From SP5GCR1 sp965199685 (GTDB lineage: Bacteria; Pseudomonadota; Gammaproteobacteria; Poriferisulfidales; Oxydemutatoraceae): a DNA stretch of 64,000 nt. The notes below the pieces were generated by a model, which was not told the DNA's origin, ran no database searches, and worked only from the letters and a program-made list of their open reading frames with translations. Shown here piece after piece: positions 26,301-38,300 of the stretch. Position 1 is the first letter of the stretch; each line of letters starts with the position of its first letter. A program made the position numbers and the translations under genes. The DNA is taken from assembly GCA_965199685.1 (NCBI GenBank), contig OZ241323.1, positions 682,001-746,000 of the forward strand, in the 5' to 3' direction.

Positions 26301-29300
26301 CGAAGTTTTCGGAGCCTCATCGCTTGGTGGTTTGGTTGGAGATAACGGTGGCACGATCATCAATAGTCGTGCGGATACTATCATAATGCCACATTCAAGG
26401 GGAACGAGTTTTGGTGGTTTGGTAGGTCATAATCGGAGTCTAATTTCTAATAGTTATGCAACTGGTGAGATTCTAGCAAGTGGTAGTTCTGTTATTGGTG
26501 GTCTGGTTGGGCGGAATGCCTTAAACGCACAGATTATTAACGGTTATGCTTCAGTTGGTATTGACGGATCTGTAACAGGTGGTTTGGCTGGATTTAACCT
26601 AGGTTCTATAAAAAATAGTTATGCAATCGGCAAACTAAAGAGTAGGGGGGGAACAGAAGGTAGTTTAGTCGGAGTCAATGCCGTTGACAGAATCATCAAC
26701 AGCTATTGGAATACCGACAACATTGCTACTGGGAGCGACAACGGCATCGGACAAAACACGATACAGCTTCGATCAGGCACCAGTCAATCATCGGATGCAA
26801 GCAAAGCCTATTACAAGTGGCGCGATAGCGATTGGTACTTTGGTGATATAGATCAATATCCAATGCTTAAACATACCACCGCAACCAATAGTGTTTTTGA
26901 GTGTGGTTCATCAGGGCTGCCACAATGCGGCGATTTAATATCGCCAGGTTTTCGTTACGGTTTGCGTAGTTTGACACCGGCAGACGATGCGATATTTTCT
27001 GTACCAATTGACATTGAAAAGCTCAACCAAGGTGATGTTTATTTCGGCACGGTGATCAGCGACCGTCCGAATGTGCGCTTGATTCCGGTAGCGATGGAAT
27101 CAACTGCGCGCATTAGCATTATAGGGACTATGCTAGAAACCATAGAAAGCGGCGATACGAGCTCCCCGATTTCGCTGAAAAATGATCAGGCAAAAAAAGT
27201 TGTCATTGAGGTAGAAGGTACACAGACAGTCAGATATATGCTTTATCTGAGCTACTCTTATCATAGGGTCATTGACGAAGATAACGACGGTCTCGTTGAT
27301 ATCAATTATCTAGAAGATTTGGATGCGATCCGCCATCAGTTGGACGGTAGCGGCTATAGAGCAAATGTCGAGGAGATCAAAATCACCTTCGGTTGTCCGA
27401 GTGAAGGATGCAAAGGTTATGAACTGCTAAGAAATCTGGATTTTAACGATCTAGAAAGTTATCGCAATGCCGAGCAGAACATGCATCGCTGGACTGGTGC
27501 AGGTGCCTGGCAACCTATAGCAGGGACTTTTACTGGTACATTTCAAGGCAACAATAAAACGATTGCCAATTTGAGGGTGAGAGGGAATGGAGGTCTTTTT
27601 GTAGCGATAGGTAGCGATAGTCGTGCTGTGTATATAGATGGCATTGGTTTATCGGGTGTGGACATTAAAGGAGATATAGTTGCCGGAATTGCTACATCGT
27701 GTAAGCAATGTACGATAAGCAATAGTTATGTGATAGGTAATGTAGAAGGAACCACCGCTACCGCCGGTTTGCTAAACGATATCACTACAACAAGTGGTCG
27801 GGTTGCACGAATTAGCAACAGTTATTTTATTGGTAATCTCGTTGCCAACGGTCAATCTGCAGTCGGCGGCGGTTTGATTGGCGACATAGATTCCGATACC
27901 ATCATCAGCAACAGCTATGTGGTCGGCACGATTACGGCACAACACGACGACGGATTTATAGGTGGCATGGTCGGGGTACGTTCATCGTCTACTCTTGATA
28001 TTGTTAACAGCTATGCGAGCGTTTTGTCAACCAAAGCCGGTGTTCCCCAAAGTCTATTCGGTGGTAATAAAGATCCGAATGATAAGTTGGCACCGACTGC
28101 TCGGGCAGTTTATTTGGACGAAGATATTTCTAGAGTCGGTGTGACTTTAGGAGAGAGTAGGCGCACCGTTGAACTTCAAAAACCAACAAGCGCAACTGGT
28201 ATTTATATGCGTTGGCGTAGTGATAATTTGGGTAATTCGGATAATTGGGATTTCGGCACCGATAGGCAATACCCGGCGATTAAGTACAATTTGCAAGCCA
28301 ACTCTACCGATGGTGATACGCATTGCGGTGCAGCGGATATGCAAAAGCGTCCCGCCGCTTGCCAAACTTTACTTCGTCATCAGGGTAGCCTATTGCAAGA
28401 CTTACAATTGTCTGAAGGCGCAGGTCTCTCCAGTCCTTTTTCGTTTGCGTTATTTGATTACGGTTTATCGGTTAATACCGATCAGAGCACTATTCGCATT
28501 TTGCCGACTGCGTTTAATGCAGTTACGATGATTGAGGTGTTTAGCGATGGCAACTTGGCGGGGGTAAGCGATAGTGGTGAATGGACGATGCCGATCCCGT
28601 TGAACGATTCTGGCGACACGGTCGTCGCTTTGGTCGTAAAAGACGGCAAACGGCGTTCGTATCCATATCAATTCACTGTCAATCGGCTCAACATCGTAGC
28701 GCAAAACATAGATAAAGACGGCGATGGATTAATAGACATTGGCAATCCGACGCAGTTGGATGCCATCCGTCGCAGATTGGATGGCAGTGCCTACCAGCAC
28801 AGCGAAACCACTGGTGCGATCTATTGTCCTAACGGATGCATAGGATATGAATTGACTGCCGATATAGACCTTGCTGGTATGGATTGGCAACCTATAGCTA
28901 GTTTTGGTGAACCTTTTAGCGGTGTATTCAAAGGCAACGGTCATACGATTTCCAATTTGACTATAAAAGTAAGCAATGCTACTGGTATAGGTCTATTCGG
29001 AGCAATCGGAGGGAGTGGCAGAGTTGAGAATGTCGGTCTGGTGAATGTGAACATCACCGCAAACAATAATGTCGGTAGTATAGCCGGCTACAACTTCGGC
29101 ACGATTATCAATAGCTATGCAACCGGCAAGCTAGTAGCGATGGGCGACTACGTTGGAGGTTTGGTTGGTAGAAATAGGAGTAGCATCATCGTTAATAGTT
29201 ATGCAAATGTTGATGTACGCTCAAATGGTATTTTGGTCGGAGGTTTGGTCGGTTTTGCTGAGGTAAATAGTTCTATTGTTAATAGCTATGTTAGCGGCGA

Positions 29301-32300
29301 TGTACAGGCGGAGAGTGGAGGTGCAGGCGGTTTAGTCGGTAGTAATGACAGGGGTACAAAAATTCATAATAGCTACGCATTCGGTGACATACGAACAAAT
29401 AGCGGTTTAGCAGGAGGGCTGACAGCTTCCGCAGATTTAATCGTCAATAGTTATTATAGAGCAGGTGCGGTTATCTCTGGAACCGATTCACTTCTAGCTA
29501 CTGATAAAACTGCAATGGAACTTAAAGCGGGTGTGCCGTCAGATGATATCTACACTGAATGGAACCGAGCAGATTGGCATTTCGGCAACGACGAGCAATA
29601 TCCAGCGTTGCTTTATGCAGAAAGCGATGACAACAATACGACATGCAGGCAGCCGTCGCCTGAGCAATTATCCAGATGCAATAGCGGATTGTTTGCCGGC
29701 TTGTCGGAGCATGATAAACCAGTCGTTTGTCGTAGTCATTTACCGAAATTGCCAGAACAGGGACCGTATTGCGGTGCTTTGCTGTCCGGACAACGTGCGG
29801 ATCTGGTTCGGTTGGAGTTTTCAGAAAATGCACGCTTGATCCCGGCATTTAATCCTCAGATATACGACTATGATTTAGTTATTGATGCGGACACCGCATT
29901 TGTTGCAACACCGACTGCTTATGACGGCACCAACACGATTATCGTAAACGCAGATGGCTTGAGTTCACCTATAAGCAGTGGGCAAAGTTTATCGTTTACC
30001 CTAAGCGACGATTTGGACAGCATTGTATTTGAAGTTCAAGCGGCAACGCCGGGTTCGCCGACGCTCTATACGATTAGGGTTCATGGTTTGACGGTAGTAG
30101 ACGATTTGATAATGATTGATTATTTGGAAGATTTGAACCTAATGCATTATCCCTTAACGCAGCTATCTGCCACTTTGGAGGACTGTCCTATAGGTATAGA
30201 TACAGACCTTTTGGCTCTAGTGAGTCTATGCAAAGGTTATAAACTGATCAGAGACTTGGACTTTAAGGATCCTGAGAGTTATCGTGTGGGTAGGGTCAAC
30301 CCGACATGGACAACTGGTGCAGGTTGGCAGCCGGTAGGAAAGCGTAGCAATCCTTTTAACGGTTTATTTAACGGGAATGCACACACCATAGCAAACCTGA
30401 GGATCCACGGTGTTGCTACCGATGATAGCGGTTTATTTGGTGCGGTGGCGGATGGTGCAAGAATTGAGAACATTGGTCTACTCTCTGTGGATGTGGATGT
30501 TGATAATAGTGCGCAAGGTATATTTGGTGTCGGTGCTTTGGTGGGTAGGAATAACGGTGATGTCGTCAACAGCTATGTGATAGGTGGTTCTGTTCGCGGT
30601 CATTCGAATGTGGGCGGCTTGGTCGGCAGAAATGAGAGAGCGGTTGTCAATAGTTACGCGCATAATGCGGTTACCGGAAGTTCCCGTGTAGGTGGATTAG
30701 TCGGTTACTTAATAGGTAGAGGGATCTATAATAGTTATGCGACTGGTGCGGTTAGTGGAAATAACTCCGTAGGCGGTTTGCTTGGTGAAGTAGTGGGTAG
30801 GGGGATCTTTAATAGTTATGCGACTGGTGCGGTTAGCGGAGATAATTCTGTAGGCGGTTTGGTCGGTCAGGATAACTCAACCACCATCGTGGATAGCTAC
30901 ACAAGCAGTAAAATATCCGGCAGTAGTGGAGGATTGATAGGTAGTAGTAGCCGGGATACATTCACTGTAGATGCGAGTTATTGGGATGTGGATACGAGCA
31001 AGGTAATGGACGACGGAAATAATGCTAACGGTATCGGCAAGACGACAACAGAACTTCAAACCTCCGAGATCGAAGAAGATGGAATTTATATCGGTTGGGA
31101 TAGAGACGATTGGTATTCTGGAACTAGTTCACAGTATCCGCTACTGCAATATACCAAAGCTATCGGTGTAATCAATCCTCCGGCGTGCCGAGAAACCAAA
31201 GATGCTGACGGTGAACTGCCGGTTTGTGGAACCTTGTTACCAGCTCAGCATCGCACTGGTTTAAGCAATTTGGCGCGCTCCTCCGAAGTTTTGCTCTTAA
31301 GACCCGACTTTGATTCAAGGATATACGATTACGAGTTGATAGTAAAAAGCAATGAACAAGTATTTACTATCATTCCGCGTACATTTAATCCGAATGCGAG
31401 GATTGTACTCAACGACGATAGCGAAACGAATCCTCGCGAAGAATTAGGGGACAACGAAGAAACTACGCTTATGATAGACAATAGCAATGGTTTCTTACTG
31501 ACCTTGACAGTGGGAAATCCTTCGGTATCTGCAACTACGCAAACAACGCTCTATAGTATTAAGGTAAGCAAACATCCTTTTATTACTGCCAACGACATAG
31601 ACGAAGATGACGATGGCTTGATAGAGATTCGCAGTGCCGACGATTTAAGTGCAATTCGATATCAATTAGACGGCAGCGGTTATAAAGCGAGTGGTAGCGA
31701 TACCAAAATCACCATAGGGTGCCCGACCACCCCGACTGTCGGTTGCAAAGGCTACGAGCTGGCGGCGAGCATAGACCTTTCTGGTTCCGATTGGAATCCG
31801 ATTGGGGCAATTGATGCTATGACTGATGCTACGACGCTTGATTGCAACGACATATCAAGCCGATGTTTTGCAGCGCTATTTGATGGCAACCGCGCGTTAG
31901 GCTACGAGATTTCCGGTTTGCGCGTCGCATCGCAGCGAGACAATGTCGGCCTGTTTGCGGCATTAGCCGATAGTGCGCGAGTCAGGAATGTCAATTTATC
32001 GGATGTAGAGATCGCGGGTAGCAATGGTGTCGGGAGTTTAGCCGCTTATAATGCTGGGGAGATAGACAACAGCTATGCGAATGGCACGGTGGCAGGAGAA
32101 CATGTCATCGGTGGTTTGGTTGCCTATAACTCCGGTCGCATTTCTAATAGTTATGCTTACGGTATGGTATCGGGTGATCGTACGGTCGGTGGTTTGGTCG
32201 CTCGCAACCAAAGTGGTGGGGTGATTGCAAACAGCTACAGTTTGAACCGTGTATCGGGCAACAATAATATAGGCGGTTTGGTCGCTTTGAATCTCGGTTC

Positions 32301-35300
32301 TATTGTAAACACTTATGCAAGCGGCGGTGTTGAAGGAGTCACACTTATCGGTGGTTTGGTCGGTGAGAACGGCGGTTCGGTTCGCGACAGCTATGCGACT
32401 GCAGATATCACATGCACAGGTGTGCCTGAATGTACATCGTATACGGTTGCTACCGGCGGTCTAATTGGTAGTAATACCAATGGTGGTATTGCGGTAAATA
32501 GTTATTGGGATATCGCCGCGAGCAACATACAAGGATCGGCCGGCGGTGTCGGCAAGACTACCGTGCAACTGCAATCGGGCACCAGTCAGTCGTCGGATGC
32601 AAGCAGAGCATATTACGAGTGGAACGATAGTGATTGGAATTTCGGTAATGCAAATCAATATCCAATTCTTAAATATGCTGGTATCATAACGCGAAGAGGT
32701 ACTCCTCAATCCCAGTCTTATGGCTTGGAAAGTTTGGCAATCGTAGAGGTTGTAATGCTATCTCCTAACTTCAGTACTACAAAATTGCATTATCGCATCG
32801 GCGTAGAGCTGGATGCAGACATAAGGCAGTTGCACTTAACACCGGATGCACTGGACAAAAGAGCGACCATTCGTATTGTAAGTGATAATGGTTTTGATGA
32901 GACGGTCAAAAGCGGCACCAGCAGTTCGGAAATTGTATTGCGTTCCACTGCCACGACCGTGATTACCGTTGAAGTCTCAGGAGATCGGCGTGTGCGATAT
33001 CACCTTGAAGTAAATTATTACTCTTCTAGCTCCGAAAGAGACATTGATACCGACAAAGATGGACTGATAGATATTCTGACATTGGAAGATTTGGATGCGA
33101 TGCGCAACGCCTTGGACGGTAGCCGTTTGAGGCATCAAAACAACGACGGTGTATTGATAGAAAGTGTCAAAGGCTGTCCGATAACCGGCTGCAGAGGATA
33201 TGAATTGTTGCGCAATTTGGACTTTGACAATCCGACACATTACCAAGCAGGTAGTGTGAATAGTGCATGGATTACTGGGGAAGGTTGGCAACCAGTAGGG
33301 ACACAAAGGTATCCATTCACTGCGAGATTCAAAGGCAACGGCTATACGATTTCTAATTTAAGGGTGAATAGACCAGACAGCGATGGTGGTTTATTCGGTG
33401 TGATAGATGGTAGAGATGCCAACGCAATAATAGAAGGACTTGGTTTATCAGATGTGAGCATAGTCGGTGGTGTGCATGTAGGTGGTTTGGTCGGCCGTAA
33501 TTGGGCCGGCGACATTAGCCAGAGTTATGTCACTGGTTATGTGGCGGCGCACGGCAACGGCACATCGGCAATCGTGGGTGGTTTGGTTGGGCATAACCGG
33601 GCTGGCGACATTAGCGAGAGTTATGTTACTGGTTTTGTTTCGGCAAGCGGAAACGGTACATCGGCAATCGTAGGCGGTTTGGTCGGACATAACCGGGCTA
33701 GCGATATTAGCAAGAGTTATGTTACTGGTTCTGTCTCGGCACTCGGCAACGCCACATCGTTAATCGTCGGCGGTCTGGTTGGCAGGAACATTCGCGGTTT
33801 CATCACCGAATCCTACTCGGAAACTCAAGTTAAAGGCAATGTATCGGATAGATTGAAGGTACTGACAGGAGGCTTGGTTGCTCTAAACAACGATCGTTCT
33901 CACATTGAGAATAGCTATACGATAGGGTCGGTCATTGCTCAGGACAGTGTTGGTGGTTTGGTTGCCTCCAACCGAGGTTCTAGTGAAATCATCAACAGCT
34001 ATGCGGTGAGTAGAGTGATAGCCATCGGAGTGAGATCTAGGGCAGGCGGTTTGGTTGCCGTCAACAGTGCGATGGTCGGTGATAGTTATTGGGATATAGA
34101 GGCGAGTGGTGTTACATCAAGTGCTGGCGGTACTTCCGCGACCACAGCAATACTCCAATCGTCTACGCCGACTTCGCCGGTGAATAGTATTTATAGAAAT
34201 TGGGATCCCAATGTATGGGAGTTTGCAGATGCGGATCGCTATCCGGCACTCAAAGCTGTGAACAATGCACGTCTGCTCGCTCGCAGAGGGAAGAGTTTGT
34301 TGCAAAGTTTGACCTTATCAGGTAATGTCCGACTATTCCCGCACTTTCATCCGTTGATTTTTGACTACGATATCATTGCTGAATCGAGGCAAATGACAGA
34401 AGTGCAACTGAATACCACATCAACTCAAGCAGGTACGATGCTTGATGTTGTTTGTAACGATGGCTTAATATGTGCATCAAGCGTCCCTGTGTCGTTTGTG
34501 TTGGACGGCAGCCATGCACCGCAGATTACTATTAGTACTCGCACACCCGATGACAAAGTATTACCGTATAACTTCTCCGTCCGCTACGTCACATCGGAGA
34601 TCAAACTAGTGACGGCGACAACCACAACCACATCTATGCCGTTAACGGTAGCCGAAGGTGAGCGTGTTCGTTTAATGACTTTGTATAATTTCGGTTTGAA
34701 CGAAGATTCATATCGCTATAGCTGGCGGCAATCGGTTGGCGATGTGTTGAAATTCAACGATACGCTATCGCCGGTTGATACCCAAAGTGCCGTATTAGAT
34801 TTCATGGTGCCTATCAATGTAGTATCTAGGCAAGACGATAGCCGCGTCGTGGAGTTGATCTTGGAAATCGCTTTGAACGATGAGGTTTATTTAAGCAAGA
34901 CGATACCGTTGATAATTTCCAAACGCGACAACGATGTAGCTCATCGTGTTCGTCTACTTGAGGATAATATTGAGGTGCACACTTATAGTATCCGAATTGA
35001 AAGAAAGGACGGGAGTGAGTTTATAGATCGTGACGGTGATTTTGCAGCAATCGATATACAGTGGCAGCGTCGCCGAAGCGAAGCAGAGAGTTGGATAAAC
35101 CTAGTATCGGCACCTGCCTATGCCCTTCCTAACGAAGGAGATTACCAATACCGTGCACGCGTCGTTTATGAGGACAATCAAGGTTATCGCGAACAGCTTG
35201 AATCCGAGGTCATAAACTATTTAGACATAGACGACGATAACGACGGTTTGATAGAGATTCGTTATTTAGAAGAATTGGATGCGATACGCTATGTTTTGGA

Positions 35301-38300
35301 TGGTTCAGGTTATAAAGCCGATGCAATGTCTGCGACTAATACCACAGGTTGTCCTGTGGTTAACAATGTAGAGAAATGCCGAGGCTATGAATTGATGAAC
35401 GATTTGGATTTTACCGATGATGCAAGCTATCGTACAGCGGATCCAGTTGCACGCTCTTTACTGAGGGATAATTGGACAGTGATGAGGTTCACTAATCCAG
35501 ATGACTCCAGTCCAGTCGACTCCAGTTGGCAACCTATAGGTGGAGTATTCAATACTGTATTCAACGGCAATGGTCATACGATATCCAATATGCAAATAAA
35601 TTATAGTGTCGGCACTAAAGACAATATAGGTTTATTTTCTGAAATAGGAGAAACTGGAAAGATTGAAAACTTGGGGCTTGTTGATCCAGCAATCAAAGGT
35701 CTAGTCGGGATCAAAAATGTAGGTGGCATCGCCGGTGCAATACAGAGCGGTAGTGTAATCGTCAATAGCTATGTGGTCGGTGATGTTGCTGCCGGAAATA
35801 CCAATAAAATAATAAGAGGTGATGTCGGGTTTAATATAGATAGCGATGTAGGATTCATAGGTGGCATGGTCGGCCGAAATAAAGGCCTTATCTTCAATAG
35901 CTATACAAAGATCAATGTGGTTGCCGAAGACTCTGGAACCCTTTCAAACAAACTGATCGGAGTAGGTGGTTTGGCTGGTAGGAACATAGACGGGGGTAAG
36001 GTGTATAACAGCTATGCAACTGGTGAGGTAAAAGGACCTTGCACAGTCGGCGGTTTGGTGGGAAATCAATCCTCTAGTGACCCAGGTGAGTTACTGAAAA
36101 CGAGTCAAATCAAAAACAGCTACACGACAGGTAATGTGGAAACAGGATTTGGGACCTGCAGTGAATCAAATAATCAAGTTGCTGGTGGTTTAGTCGGTGT
36201 TAATAATAATTCAACAATTGAAAATGGTTATATTTTAGGCGAAATTTTGGGTGATGGTACACTAGCAGGTTTGGTTGGTGGAGGGTCTGCCGCCATCAAT
36301 AGTTATTGGAACTATAACTCGAATTGTAGGTTTATTTTTACTTTGACAACAGGGGTGGGATGTTTCGGAACAAGCGAAAATTTCAAGAATTCAAGAACAC
36401 GAAATAACTTTAGACTTCCTATTGCCGCAAATACCGAATTGGCTTCATGCCCTGAAAGTTTTATCACTGAGGCGAAGCCCGAAGATGTGTGTGATACTTA
36501 TGTAGATTGGAATGTTGCCGATTGGAATTTCGGTACCAGTTCGCAATTTCCAGCACTCAAGTATGGGATTGGACCGGATACTGATGACCCAGGTTGCGAC
36601 ACAGACACCGAAACGGCATTGCCGAGTTGTGATGCTCTGTTGCCCGGTCAGATTGCCGATGCACTTTTATTGAATGGGCTTAGTTTATCGGTCAATTCGC
36701 AGAATGTGCAGTTGACCCCGGACTTTATGTCGAATAGGTTTAACTACGAAGTGATGATTGAACCTGAGATAGTACCAGTAGCTATAAAAATCACTGCTGA
36801 TGCCGACGAAGGTACCGCAATAACGATTCGTAAAGACGGTGGCACAGTTAAGCAGTTGGACGGCAGTGTGCAAATTAGTGCAAAGGACTCATTCAACATT
36901 GAGATTAAGACTGCAAGCGGAAACAATAGAGGGGCAAATTATCAAATACAGGTACGCTTGAAATATCCGCTTCAGCCTAAAATATCCAAAGCGGTCAATG
37001 GTAGTACTCCTACCGAAGTAATCAGAGCAAATATTCTCACCTTAGACGAAGGGGATGTCGTTCGCTTGGATGCCTCAGCGAGTTTTGGGCAGAATAATCC
37101 GCAGTTGGATTATCAGTGGAGTCAGGTATCTGGGAAGCCATTGTCGCTACAGATACAAAGCACATCTACATTAGGGTTTATGGTGCCTGTCGATTTTGTC
37201 GCAAGAGACGAGGACGATAGCACGGTAATCCTAAAACTGGAACTGAGTGAAAGCGGCAATCCGGCATCTGTCGTAAGCAGAGAGATACCACTATTGGTGA
37301 GGAAGGTCAACAATGGAAACTCCGAGAGTGCTGCGAAATGGATAAGTAGCTATACACTTTCGGCAAGCGACTTGTCCGATGACATAGACGGAAAGCCTTT
37401 GACCAATATCGGCTATCAATGGTCTCGGGAACAAAGCGGAGTATTTGTTGCGATACCTAATGCAAACCAAAAAAGCTATACGCCTCCAGAAGATGCTCGC
37501 AACGCACAATACAGGCTTTCTATAAGCTATACCGATGCACAAGGCTACGATACAACCATCCACTACGATGCGCCGCTCTATACGACTATCGCGAACTTTG
37601 TGGATAAAGACGGCGACGGTTTAATAGAGATTGAAACCCTTGAAGATCTTTTTGCAATTCGTTACCAACCAGATGGTAGCGGCTATCGTGCGAGTGCTGT
37701 GGCGAGCAAGATTACTACAGGTTGCCCCAATGATCGATGCAATGGTTATGAGTTGACAAGAAGTCTGGACTTCATGGATGACAATAGTTACCGCATACCA
37801 TCTTTCAAAGCAAGATACACAGTCACCACCACCACTGATTTAGGCTGGGAACCCATAGGGTCTCCTTCTTTTTTGCCTTTTCAAGCAACATTCAACGGCA
37901 ATGGTTATACGATATCCAATCTGATGATTAACAGACCTAACATTGATAATGTAGGCTTGTTCGGTTATACACGGAATAGTCAAATTACTAATCTGGGTTT
38001 GCTAGATGTAGATATTAGGGGGCAGTCGCGCGTGGGCAGTTTAGTTGGTTGGAATGACGGTGGCACCATCACTAGCAGCTACGCGATGGGCACTGTTTTA
38101 GGGACTGGCTTTAGTGTAGGTGGTTTAGTTGGTTGGAATGACGGTGGCACCATCGCGAGCAGCTATGCGATGGGTTCTGTTTCAGGGGCTTCTAATAGAG
38201 TAGGCGGTTTAGTCGGTAATAATGATGAGGGAACCATTACAAACAGCCATGCGATGGGCACTGTTTCAGGGACTGGCTCTAATATAGGTGGTTTAGTCGG

